64,000 nt of DNA, taken from contig NZ_JADPZX010000001.1 in the NCBI RefSeq assembly GCF_015712165.1, forward strand, positions 806,001 to 870,000. Reading direction: 5' to 3'. Below are positions 28,042 through 35,512 of the stretch, in pieces. Position 1 is the first letter of the stretch, and each line of letters starts with the position of its first letter. Under the pieces are notes generated by a model. The model was given only the letters and a program-made list of their open reading frames with translations, did no database searches and was not told the DNA's origin. The translations under genes and the position numbers were made by a program. The stretch comes from Streptomyces spinoverrucosus. Its GTDB lineage: Bacteria; Actinomycetota; Actinomycetes; Streptomycetales; Streptomycetaceae.

Positions 28042-29664
28042 ATGCATACTTCGATCACCTGTACGTCCCTCTCCTTCGCCTGGGCCGACGGCACCTCCGT
28101 CTTCGACGGCCTCGACGCCTCCTTCGGCCCCGGCCGGACCGGGCTCGTCGGCGTCAACGGATCGGGGAAGTCGACCCTGCTGAAACTGATCGCCGGCGAT
28201 CTCACCCCGGCGGACGGCGCCGTACGCGTCGCGGGCGAGGTGGGCTACCTCCCGCAGAACGTCACCCTGGACACCGCCCTGCGCGTCGACGAGGCCCTCG
28301 GCATCGCCGACCGGCGTGCCGCGCTGCACGCCATCGAGGCCGGTGACGTGGCCGAGGAGCACTTCGAGACCGTCGGCGACGACTGGGACGTCGAGGAGCG
28401 CGCCCTGGCCACCCTGGGCGAGCTCGGCCTCGGCCATGTCGACCTCGACCGCACCATCGGCGAGGTCTCCGGCGGGGAGTCCGTCCTGCTGCGGCTGGCC
28501 GCGCTGCTGCTGCGCCGGCCGGACGTCCTGCTGCTGGACGAGCCCACCAACAACCTCGACCTGTACGCGCGCAGGCGGCTGTACACGGCCGTCGCGGCCT
28601 GGCCCGGCGTCATGGTGGTGGTCAGCCACGACCGTGAGCTGCTCGAACTGGTCGACCAGATCGCCGATCTGCGCTCCGGCGAGATCACCTGGTACGGCGG
28701 CAACTTCTCGGCGTACGAGGACGCACTGGAGGTCGAGCAGGCCGCCGCCGAGCGGATGGCGCGGGTCGCCGAGGCCGACTTCCGCAAGCAGAAGCGCGAA
28801 CTGGCCGACGCCCAGGCCAAGTTGGCCCGCCGCAAGCGGTACGGCCAGAAGATGTACGAGCAGAAGCGCGAGCCGAAGATCGTCATGGGGGCGCGCAAGC
28901 GCGCGGCGGAGGTCTCCGCGGGCAAGCACCGCATCATGCACGAGGAGAAGCTCGCCGAGGCACGGGAGCGCCTCGACGAGGCGGTGGAGGCGGTGCGGGA
29001 CGACGACGAGATCCGCGTCGACCTGCCGTACACGGCCGTGCCGCCGGGCCGGAGCGTGCTCACCCTGCGGGACCTGGAGCTCGCGTACGGCGCCCGGGTC
29101 GAGGGCGGCTTCGATCTGCACGGTCCCGAGCGGATCGCGCTGGTCGGGCGCAACGGCGCGGGCAAGTCGACGCTGCTGCGCACCATCGCCGGGGAGCTGC
29201 GGCCGGTCGCGGGCGAGGCGACGGCCCATGTGCCGCTCCGCTTTCTGCCGCAGCGCCTCGACGTCCTCGACGGCGGGCTGACGGTCGCCGAGAACGTGGC
29301 CCGGTTCGCGCCGGGCGCCACCAACAACCGGATCCGGGCCAGGCTCGCCCGCTTCCTGTTCCGGGGTGCCCGGGCCGACCAGCAGGCGGGCACGCTGTCC
29401 GGCGGTGAACGCTTCCGGGCGACGCTGGCCGCGCTGATGCTGGCGGAACCGGCGCCGCAGCTGCTGATGCTGGACGAGCCGACGAACAACCTGGACATGG
29501 CGAGCGTGCGGCAGCTCACCACGGCCCTGGAGTCGTACGAAGGGGCGCTGATCGTGGCCAGCCACGACATGCCGTTCCTGGAGTCGATCGGAATCACGCG
29601 GTGGCTGCTGCTGGACGGAGCACTCAAGGAAACCACGCCAGAAGCTGTCGGACATCCCGCCTAG
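28042..29664 (+). CDS. ABC-F ribosomal protection-type protein
   Basis: A 540-residue tandem ABC ATPase without membrane segments. The first domain has GVNGSGKSTLLKL, VSGGE and LLLDEPTNNLD; the second has GRNGAGKSTLLRT, LSGGERFRATL and LMLDEPTNNLD. The linker between them (about 240-320) is strongly charged and coiled, and contains KRYGQKMYEQKREPK, as expected for the arm reaching the ribosomal P/E site. ATG 28042 matches the family start (MHTSITCTSLSF). The leader with uORF and WblC-type promoter points to antibiotic-inducible target protection; the protected drug class cannot be read. A hairpin follows the gene. Confidence 0.92.
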   Translation: MHTSITCTSLSFAWADGTSVFDGLDASFGPGRTGLVGVNGSGKSTLLKLIAGDLTPADGAVRVAGEVGYLPQNVTLDTALRVDEALGIADRRAALHAIEAGDVAEEHFETVGDDWDVEERALATLGELGLGHVDLDRTIGEVSGGESVLLRLAALLLRRPDVLLLDEPTNNLDLYARRRLYTAVAAWPGVMVVVSHDRELLELVDQIADLRSGEITWYGGNFSAYEDALEVEQAAAERMARVAEADFRKQKRELADAQAKLARRKRYGQKMYEQKREPKIVMGARKRAAEVSAGKHRIMHEEKLAEARERLDEAVEAVRDDDEIRVDLPYTAVPPGRSVLTLRDLELAYGARVEGGFDLHGPERIALVGRNGAGKSTLLRTIAGELRPVAGEATAHVPLRFLPQRLDVLDGGLTVAENVARFAPGATNNRIRARLARFLFRGARADQQAGTLSGGERFRATLAALMLAEPAPQLLMLDEPTNNLDMASVRQLTTALESYEGALIVASHDMPFLESIGITRWLLLDGALKETTPEAVGHPA

Positions 29665-29677
29665 CCCGGAGGTGACG

Positions 29678-29710
29678 GCCGACCGGGCGCCGGGGTTCTT
29701 CACGGTCGGC
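29678..29710 (+). terminator. Hairpin after the ABC-F gene
   Basis: GCCGACCG (29678-29685) and CGGTCGGC (29703-29710) form an 8-bp perfect stem starting 14 nt after the ABC-F stop codon. No U-tract follows, as is common for streptomycete terminators. Confidence 0.5.
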
Positions 29711-29850
29711 GACCGGGTGTGACCCGTGCGGGCCACGGGGCTGTCGTCTCCGACAATGTCCCTGCATGATGTCGGCCGACCCCGACAGGTTTCGGCCACA
29801 CCCGGGTAACCGACCCAGCAAGACCGCCCCATCCGATACGGAGACCGCCC

Positions 29851-30627
29851 GTGCCCAGCAAGAAGGCCCTCATCCGTCGCCCCGGCCCGCGCCTCACCGA
29901 AGGCCTGGTGACGCACATCCAGCGGGAGAAGGCCGACGTCGAGCTCGCGGTCCGGCAGTGGGAGGCGTACGCGGAGGCGCTGCGCACGCACGGCTGGGAG
30001 ACCGTCGAGGTCGATCCGGCCGACGACTGCCCGGACGCGGTGTTCGTCGAGGACACCGTGGTCATGTACAAGAACGTCGCCCTGATCGCGCGCTCCGGCG
30101 CCGAGTCCCGACGGGAGGAGGCCGCGGGCGTCGAGGAGGTCGTCGCCCGGCTGGGCTGCTCGGTGAACTGGATCTGGGAGCCCGGCACGCTGGACGGGGG
30201 TGACGTACTGAAGATCGGCGACACGATCTACGTCGGCCGCGGCGGCCGCACCAACGCCGCCGGCGTCCAGCAGCTGCGGGCCGCCTTCGAGCCGCTGGGG
30301 GCGCGCGTGGTCGCCGTGCCCGTCAGCAAGGTGCTGCACCTGAAGTCCGCGGTCACGGCGCTGCCCGACGGGACCGTGATCGGGCACATCCCGCTGATGG
30401 ACACGCCGTCCCTCTTCGGGCGTTTCCTGCATGTGCCGGAGGCCTCCGGCTCGCACGTGGTGCTGCTCGGCGGCGACAAGCTGCTGATGGCGGCCAGCGC
30501 CCCGAAGACCGCCGAGCTGTTCTCGGACCTCGGCTACACGCCGGTCGTGGTCGACATCAGCGAGTTCGAGAAGCTCGAAGGGTGTGTGACATGCCTCTCG
30601 GTGCGGCTGCGGGAGCTGTATGCCTGA
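29851..30627 (+). CDS. Dimethylarginine dimethylaminohydrolase (DDAH)
   Basis: A 258-residue guanidine-modifying enzyme. The substrate-binding FVEDT (about 65-69), the catalytic His in LHLKSAVT (His163) and the C-terminal CVTCLSVRL with the nucleophilic Cys (Cys248 most likely) match DDAH rather than arginine deiminase, which is about 400 residues long. It hydrolyses N-omega-methylated arginines to citrulline and methylamines. GTG 29851 gives MPSKKALIRRPG. Cytoplasmic; followed by a strong terminator hairpin, so probably a single-gene unit. Confidence 0.93.
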   Translation: MPSKKALIRRPGPRLTEGLVTHIQREKADVELAVRQWEAYAEALRTHGWETVEVDPADDCPDAVFVEDTVVMYKNVALIARSGAESRREEAAGVEEVVARLGCSVNWIWEPGTLDGGDVLKIGDTIYVGRGGRTNAAGVQQLRAAFEPLGARVVAVPVSKVLHLKSAVTALPDGTVIGHIPLMDTPSLFGRFLHVPEASGSHVVLLGGDKLLMAASAPKTAELFSDLGYTPVVVDISEFEKLEGCVTCLSVRLRELYA

Positions 30628-30643
30628 CCGGGTGAGGTCCACG

Positions 30644-30684
30644 CCGGACAGGCCCCGGGACCTGGGAATCCCGGTGCTGTCCGG
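30644..30684 (+). terminator. Terminator hairpin after DDAH gene
   Basis: Outer arms CCGGACAG (30644-30651) and CTGTCCGG (30677-30684) enclose an inner CCGGGA/TCCCGG pairing, giving a long GC-rich stem 17 nt after the DDAH stop. It separates DDAH from the desaturase control region. Confidence 0.7.
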
Positions 30685-30738
30685 ATGCCTGTGCGACCCC
30701 TGGGAAGAGGGTCTGAACAGCACTCTTTACAGCGCGCT

Positions 30739-30798
30739 TAACCTACGGCTTCGTAACCTACGGTCTCGTAGCCTACGATCCCGTAGGTTCCGGCGCCG
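30739..30798 (+). promoter_or_regulatory. Tandem 15-bp repeats forming three operator palindromes
   Basis: Units of 15 bp start at 30739, 30754, 30769 and, degenerate, 30784 (consensus TARCCTACGRnnncg). They create three 14-bp palindromes of form CTACG-N4-CGTAR at 30743-30756, 30758-30771 and 30773-30786, each exactly 15 bp apart. A -10-like TACGAT (30774-30779) sits inside the third. The position 45-105 bp before the desaturase ATG argues for an operator array. No regulator gene is adjacent. Confidence 0.7.
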
Positions 30799-30843
30799 CT
30801 CGCCGGCCCGACTGCCTTTGTTCGACGTCCCCCTGGAGTACCC

Positions 30844-31818
30844 GTGACGATCACCTCTCCGCACCTCGGCAGCCCCTCCGTCTGGACCGACGCCCGGCTG
30901 CTGTACGCCCTGGAGGAAGTGGTCGAGAAGGAACTCAACCGCCATCTGAAGGTGGCCAAGGACTGGATGCCGCACGAGTACGTGCCGTGGACCGACGGCC
31001 GTAACTTCCCCGGCCTCTTCGAGGACGGCGAGGCCTGGGACAAGGAGCAGTCCAAGGTCACCGAGATCGGCCGGATCGCGCTGGTGGTCAATCTGCTGAC
31101 CGAGGACAACCTGCCCAGCTACCACCACGAGATCGCCTCGCTCTTCGGCCGCGAAGGCGCCTGGGGCACCTGGGTGCACCGCTGGACCGCCGAGGAGGGC
31201 CGGCACGGCATCGTGATGCGCGACTACCTGCTCACCTCGCGCGCGGTGGACCCGGACAAGCTGGAGCAGTTCCGGATGTCGCACATGAGCGAGGGCTTCG
31301 AGTCGGACAACCGGCACTCGATGCTGCACTCGATCGCCTACGTCGCCTTCCAGGAGCTCGCGACCCGTATCTCGCACCGCAACACCGGCCACCAGTCGGG
31401 CGACCCGGTCTGCGACCGGATGCTGGCGCGGATCGCGACCGACGAGAACCTGCACATGGTCTTCTACCGGAACCTGCTCAAGGCGGCCTTCGAGCTCGCG
31501 CCCGACCTGACCATGCAGGCGGTACGGGACGTCGTCGTCAACTTCCGCATGCCCGGCCACGGCATCCCCGGCTTCGAACGGGCCGCCGCGCAGATGGCCA
31601 TCGGTGAGGTCTACAACCTGCGCATCCACCACGACGACGTGCTCCAGCCCGTGCTGCGCTTCCTGAAGGTCCTGGAGATCGACGGCCTCGGCCCCGAGGG
31701 CGTCAAGGCGCAGGAGGAGCTCGGCCTGTTCATGAACGGGCTGGACACGGAGGCCCGCAAGTTCGACGAGAAGCTGGCGGCGCGCAAGGCGCGGATGGCG
31801 GCACGCCGGGCGGTCTGA
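30844..31818 (+). CDS. Acyl-ACP desaturase (soluble diiron)
   Basis: A 324-residue ferritin-like diiron desaturase. Iron ligands are visible as two E-x2-H-like motifs, EEGRH (117-121) and DENLH (200-204), with further acidic and His positions at TEDNLPSYHH (about 87-95) and FQELATRISHR (about 170). It introduces a cis double bond into acyl-ACP and so tunes membrane fluidity. Soluble, no signal peptide; electrons would come from a ferredoxin encoded elsewhere. GTG 30844 fits. Likely controlled through the tandem palindromes just upstream. Confidence 0.93.
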   Translation: MTITSPHLGSPSVWTDARLLYALEEVVEKELNRHLKVAKDWMPHEYVPWTDGRNFPGLFEDGEAWDKEQSKVTEIGRIALVVNLLTEDNLPSYHHEIASLFGREGAWGTWVHRWTAEEGRHGIVMRDYLLTSRAVDPDKLEQFRMSHMSEGFESDNRHSMLHSIAYVAFQELATRISHRNTGHQSGDPVCDRMLARIATDENLHMVFYRNLLKAAFELAPDLTMQAVRDVVVNFRMPGHGIPGFERAAAQMAIGEVYNLRIHHDDVLQPVLRFLKVLEIDGLGPEGVKAQEELGLFMNGLDTEARKFDEKLAARKARMAARRAV

Positions 31819-31851
31819 CGCCTCGGGTGACGGTGTCCGCGTCCGCGTCCG

Positions 31852-32097
31852 TCAGGAGGACGTACGGCGGAGTTGGAGCCGTTCCTTCTCGGACAGGCCG
31901 CCCCAGACGCCGAAGCGTTCGTCGTTGGCCAGGGCGTAGTCGAGGCAGGCGGTGCGCATCTCGCACAGGCCGCAGATGCGCTTCGCCTCGCGCACCGAGC
32001 TGCCCGGCTCGGGAAAGAAGAAGTCCGCCCCGGTCTGAGCGCACAGCGCCTGGCCCTGCCAGGCGGTGTCCGCGGGGGTGATGGTTTCGAAGTGCAT
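31852..32097 (-). CDS. wblJ: WhiB-like iron-sulfur transcription factor (WblJ type)
   Basis: An 81-residue WhiB-like protein. The four conserved cysteines are Cys19, Cys42, Cys45 and Cys51, giving the C-Xn-CxxC-x5-C cluster for a [4Fe-4S] centre; GVWGG (63-67) follows, then a basic ERLQLRR tail for sigma/DNA contact. The symbol wblJ rests on gene order and length as I recall them from S. coelicolor, not on a tree. It is not obviously WblC, because the C-terminal basic AT-hook of WhiB7 proteins is missing. It converges closely (33 bp) with the desaturase gene. Confidence 0.85.
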   Translation of the reverse strand: MHFETITPADTAWQGQALCAQTGADFFFPEPGSSVREAKRICGLCEMRTACLDYALANDERFGVWGGLSEKERLQLRRTSS

Positions 32098-32348
32098 GCC
32101 TCAGAGCGTGCCGAGGCGTGAAAAACGTTCGATCAACGCGGGCTCAACGCCGGGGACGAGGGCCTCCGGCCGCCCTGATGATGCCCGCGTGGCGGGACGT
32201 GGCGCACGGCGGCGCGCGGGGGCGGTTGAAAACGGGAAGAGTCCTGTCTGTCACTGATGGTGACCTGCCGCGGGGGTTCGGCACGCGATTGTCAGTGGGC
32301 GGTGCAAGACTCGGCACTGCAGGCAACGGGCCCTTCCCGGAGGCAATG

Positions 32349-33134
32349 ATGCTCACCACCCGTTTCGTCAACGGCGCTCCGAACTGGATCGATGTCGGCA
32401 CCTCCGACATCGACGGCGCCATCCACTTCTACGGCGGTCTCTTCGGCTGGGAGTTCCGGTCGGCGGGGCCCGAGGCCGGCGGCTACGGCTTCTTCCAGCT
32501 GGACGACAGGACCGTCGCCGGCGCGATGCAGACCACCGGAGAGCAGGGCCCGCCGTCCTGGACGGTGTACTTCCAGAGCCCGGACGCGCAGGCCTCGGCC
32601 AAGACGGCCGAACAGGCGCACGGGCGGGTGCTCATGGAGCCCATGGACGTGATGGGCCAGGGCCACATGGCCCTCCTGGCCGACCAGCAGGGCGTGCCGT
32701 TCGGCATCTGGCAGCCGGGGCTGAACAAGGGCGTGGACGTGATGAACGAGCCCGGCACACTGTGCTGGCTGGAGCTGTACACACCGGACATCGCGGCGGC
32801 CGCCGGCTACTACAACAGGCTGCTCGGCTGGGAGACGTCGGCGGTGAACTTCCCGGGCGGCTCGTACACGTGCGTGAACCCGGCCGGGGAAGGTGAGGAC
32901 GCCATGTTCGGCGGCCTGGTCCCGCTGCCCGACGACCCCTCCGAGGACACCGCCTACTGGCTGCCGTACTTCGAGGTCACCGACACGGACGCCGCGGTGA
33001 GCAAGGCGCGGCAGCTGGGCGGCACGGTCCGGATGGAGGCCATGGACCTGCCGGACGTGGGCCGCATCGCCAAGCTGGCCGACCCGTTCGGCGCCCGCTT
33101 CGCGGTGATCAGGAGCGCGCAGCCGCAGAGTTGA
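32349..33134 (+). CDS. VOC family protein (glyoxalase/dioxygenase fold, two domains)
   Basis: A 261-residue protein made of two vicinal-oxygen-chelate modules. Module 1 (about 8-120) has WIDVGTSDIDGAIHFYGGLFGW; module 2 (about 130-258) has CWLELYTPDIAAAAGYYNRLLGW. The duplicated fold resembles actinobacterial CFP30B-like hydroxylase/antigen proteins. Substrate is unknown; metal ligands are not clearly preserved in either half. ATG 32349 is preferred to ATG 32346 because GGAGG lies 5 nt upstream. Divergent from wblJ across about 250 bp, in which I see no further gene. Confidence 0.8.
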   Translation: MLTTRFVNGAPNWIDVGTSDIDGAIHFYGGLFGWEFRSAGPEAGGYGFFQLDDRTVAGAMQTTGEQGPPSWTVYFQSPDAQASAKTAEQAHGRVLMEPMDVMGQGHMALLADQQGVPFGIWQPGLNKGVDVMNEPGTLCWLELYTPDIAAAAGYYNRLLGWETSAVNFPGGSYTCVNPAGEGEDAMFGGLVPLPDDPSEDTAYWLPYFEVTDTDAAVSKARQLGGTVRMEAMDLPDVGRIAKLADPFGARFAVIRSAQPQS

Positions 33135-33148
33135 GCCATAGCCTCCTG

Positions 33149-34183
33149 TTATGCGGAGGCGCGGCGTACGAGCGTCGTCGACAGGACGACACCGGTCGCC
33201 GCGTCTGTCCCTGGCGCGTCGGGTTGCCGGCTGAGGCGGCGGAGCAGGAGGCGGGCCATCAGGCGCCCCATCTCCTCGATGTCCTGACGGATCGTGGTGA
33301 GCGGCGGGTCGGTCTGCTCGGCGACGGTGAGCATGTCGTCGAAGCCGACGACGGCGACGTCGTCGGGGACGCGCCGCCCGTGCTCCCGCAGCACGCGCAG
33401 GGCGCCCGCGGCCATGAGGTCGTTGGCGGCGAACACGGCGTCCAGGTCGGGGCGGCGGTCCAGGAGTTCGCGCATTGCCCGCTCACCCCCGGCCGGGGTG
33501 AAGTCGCCCTCCACGATCAGTCGCGGGTCGGTGCCGGCCATGACGTCCCGGAAGCCGTCGAGCCGGTCCACCGCCGACGTCTGGTCGAGGGCCCCGGCGA
33601 TGTGCGCGACGCGTCTGCGGCCCAGGCCGACGAGATGGCGTACGGCTTCGCGGGCACCGCCCCGGTTGTCGCTGTCGACGTACACCGCGCTGCGGGTGCC
33701 GTCGCTCCAGCCGGGGCGACCGCCGAACACGGTCGGGACGCCTGCGCCCTGGATCAGTCCGGGCAGGGCGTCGTCGAGGTGCAGGGAGAACACCAGCGCG
33801 CCGTCGACATGTCCGCCGGCGAGATAGCGGCCGACGCGGGCGTGGTCGTCGCGGCCTTCCGTGAGCAGCAGCACGAGTTGGTTGTCGTGGGCGGTCAGCT
33901 CCTGGCTGATGCCGCGGAGTTGGAGCGCGAAGAAGGGGTCGGCGAAGACGCGGGTCTCCGGCTCGGCGATGACGACGGCGACGGCGTCGTGCCGCTTGGT
34001 CACCAGGGTGCGGGCAGCCTGGTTGGGGACGTACCCGAGTTCCTCGACGGCCCGCCGCACCCGCTCGGCCAGCGGCTCACGCACCCCGTTCCCGCCGTTG
34101 ACCACCCGCGAGACGGTGGCCCGCGACACCCCGGCCAGGGCGGCCACGGCCTCCAGCGTGGGACGCGACACTGCCTCGGACAC
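33149..34183 (-). CDS. LacI family transcriptional regulator
   Basis: A 344-residue repressor. The N-terminal HTH LEAVAALAGVSRATVSRVVNG is followed by hinge helix NQAARTLV and a periplasmic-binding-protein-like sugar domain ending around residue 335. GTG 34183 (MSEAVSRPTLEAV) is chosen because GGAG lies 7 nt before it; GTG 34198 would add 5 residues. A perfect palindrome, GAGAGCGCTCTC, lies 58 bp upstream and is a likely autoregulatory operator. The adjacent laccase and sugar-dehydrogenase genes are candidate targets. Confidence 0.9.
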   Translation of the reverse strand: MSEAVSRPTLEAVAALAGVSRATVSRVVNGGNGVREPLAERVRRAVEELGYVPNQAARTLVTKRHDAVAVVIAEPETRVFADPFFALQLRGISQELTAHDNQLVLLLTEGRDDHARVGRYLAGGHVDGALVFSLHLDDALPGLIQGAGVPTVFGGRPGWSDGTRSAVYVDSDNRGGAREAVRHLVGLGRRRVAHIAGALDQTSAVDRLDGFRDVMAGTDPRLIVEGDFTPAGGERAMRELLDRRPDLDAVFAANDLMAAGALRVLREHGRRVPDDVAVVGFDDMLTVAEQTDPPLTTIRQDIEEMGRLMARLLLRRLSRQPDAPGTDAATGVVLSTTLVRRASA

Positions 34184-34240
34184 TTCGGAACTCCTCACCG
34201 GCGCTTGCCGATCAGGATAACGGCACGCCAGGAGCTGGCA

Positions 34241-34252
34241 GAGAGCGCTCTC
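34241..34252. promoter_or_regulatory. Putative LacI-family operator
   Basis: GAGAGCGCTCTC is a 12-bp perfect palindrome with a central CG, the form bound by LacI/CebR-type streptomycete repressors (CebR sites read GGGAGCGCTCCC). It lies 58 bp upstream of the LacI-family start and immediately before the hexanucleotide repeat. Confidence 0.55.
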
Positions 34253-34254
34253 GA

Positions 34255-34320
34255 CGGCAGCGGCAGCGGCAGCGGCAGCGGCAGCGGCAGCGGCAGCGGC
34301 AGCGGCAGCGGCAGCGGCAG
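34255..34320. repeat. Hexanucleotide tandem repeat, 11 x CGGCAG
   Basis: Eleven uninterrupted, perfect copies of CGGCAG (66 bp) in the intergenic gap between the LacI-family start and the laccase terminator. No gene crosses it; a Ser-Gly repeat in one antisense frame belongs to no recognisable protein. Perfect identity of all copies implies recent or ongoing slippage, so copy number may vary between isolates. Confidence 0.9.
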
Positions 34321-34330
34321 CCGTGCGAAC

Positions 34331-34364
34331 GTCGACGGAGTGGAGCGTGCTCCACTCCGTCGAC
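34331..34364. terminator. Perfect hairpin after the laccase gene
   Basis: GTCGACGGAGTGGAGC (34331-34346) and its exact inverse (34349-34364) form a 16-bp stem with a 2-nt centre, 7 bp downstream of the laccase stop. A factor-independent terminator is likely; it also insulates the LacI-family control region. Confidence 0.75.
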
Positions 34365-34371
34365 CGAAACT

Positions 34372-35343
34372 TCAGTGCTGGTGCGACCCTTGCTGCGCGT
34401 GCGGATGATGCGGCTCATAACCCGGAATCGTCCCGTCCGGCTTCTTCACCAGGAACAGCCCCACCATCCCCATGTCCGAGTGGCTCTGCACATGGCAGTG
34501 GTACATCCACGCCCCGGCGCCCACACCCTCCCCCGCGATCACCTGGAAACCGAAGGAGTCGGCCGGGCCGGTGATCTTGTTGTCGATGACCTGGCTGGGG
34601 TCGTCGGGGCCGGTCAGCATGCCGGTGCGGTTGTCGGCCCAGCGGTGACCGTGCATGTGGAAGGTGTGGTAGTACTCGCCGTGGGTGATCACGACGAACT
34701 CGACCCGGTCGCCCACCGTGGCCTCGAAGTCGGGGCCGGTGTGCGGCGGCCTGTTGTTGATCAGCATGTCGTTGAAGACGATCGTATGGGTGCGGTCCGG
34801 GAGGATGTCGCCCTTCCTGCGGACGATCACCGGGCCGTACAGGCCCTTCCTCAGTCCGCCGGTGCCGTGCTCCGTGCCCACCACGTGGTCGTGGTAGTGC
34901 CAGTAGCCGGCGCTGCCCGCCCGCCAGGTGCCGTCCTTGCGGCGGCCGGGGGCGTGGGTGCGCCAGGTGTAGGTGCGGGTGGCGCCCGGCTCCACATGGC
35001 TCTTGTTCAACTTGGTGCCGTCGCTGGTGATTTCGTAGTCCAGGCCGTGCACGTGCAGGCTGACCGGCACATCCATCGTGTTCTCGAACTCGATGTGCAC
35101 GGTGTCGCCTTCGTTGAGCTCGATCAGCGGACCGGGAATCGACGCCTTGCCCTTCTCGAAGCCGTAGCCCATCTGCCCGTCGGCGAGCTTCTCGGCGTAG
35201 AGCTTGATGCGCCTGACCGCACCCCCGGCCGGAGCCGTCCGGGCCGCCTCACCGGCGCCGGTCGCCTCGGATGCCAGGGACAACGATGTCGCGACGGCGG
35301 CGCCGCCCAGGAGGACCCGCCGGTTGAACCCACGTCTGTCCAT
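34372..35343 (-). CDS. Small two-domain laccase (SLAC type), Tat-exported
   Basis: A 323-residue multicopper oxidase of the two-domain SLAC family, active as a trimer outside the cell. A Tat signal is visible (NRRVLLGG, hydrophobic stretch, cleavage near residue 30). Copper ligands: LHVHG (His97, 99), WHYHDH (His149, 151), HTFHMHGH (His226, 229, 231) and [13 protein letters not shown] (His282, Cys283, His284, His288, Met293). It oxidises phenols with reduction of O2 to water. It is divergent from the sugar dehydrogenase gene across 169 bp, and a His-rich tail ends the protein. Confidence 0.95.
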   Translation of the reverse strand: MDRRGFNRRVLLGGAAVATSLSLASEATGAGEAARTAPAGGAVRRIKLYAEKLADGQMGYGFEKGKASIPGPLIELNEGDTVHIEFENTMDVPVSLHVHGLDYEITSDGTKLNKSHVEPGATRTYTWRTHAPGRRKDGTWRAGSAGYWHYHDHVVGTEHGTGGLRKGLYGPVIVRRKGDILPDRTHTIVFNDMLINNRPPHTGPDFEATVGDRVEFVVITHGEYYHTFHMHGHRWADNRTGMLTGPDDPSQVIDNKITGPADSFGFQVIAGEGVGAGAWMYHCHVQSHSDMGMVGLFLVKKPDGTIPGYEPHHPHAQQGSHQH

Positions 35344-35512
35344 GCCGAACTCCCCACTCCGGTACGGGATTCGAGACGGTAGCGGGACCCCCGGCGTTTA
35401 TCCACACCCAGGACAAAGTTCGTTCCATCGCGGTCATACCTATTGGCGAACGACGCAAAGAGGTCTAGCTTCTAGGCGCTGTTGCTGTGACCGACGAGGG
35501 GTGGATGACCAC
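35344..35512. promoter_or_regulatory. Shared divergent control region of laccase and ThuA-dehydrogenase genes
   Basis: This 169-bp gap must hold promoters for both strands. It is less GC-rich near 35435-35480 (CATACCTATTGGCGAACG), the only AT-rich patch nearby. I see no confident -35/-10 pair and no copy of the GAGAGCGCTCTC palindrome. An RBS-like GAGGGGTGG precedes the plus-strand start. Confidence 0.4.

Noticed and set aside
28021..30723. About 900-codon frame antisense to the ABC-F and DDAH genes
   Set aside because: Low-complexity composition, no recognisable domain, and both sense genes have complete catalytic motifs.
31852..32097. WblC (WhiB7) gene that would activate the ABC-F promoter at 27751
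   Set aside because: The four Cys and GVWGG are general to WhiB proteins, but the short protein lacks a basic AT-hook tail. WblJ fits better.
34255..34320. The CGGCAG array read as a Ser-Gly repeat domain
   Set aside because: The surrounding frame has no start, RBS or recognisable protein, and the array sits between a terminator and an operator.
34255..34320. CRISPR array
   Set aside because: The repeat is an uninterrupted 6-bp tandem with no spacers and no cas genes. The other periodic sites (30739, 61776) are operator palindromes 15-16 bp apart.
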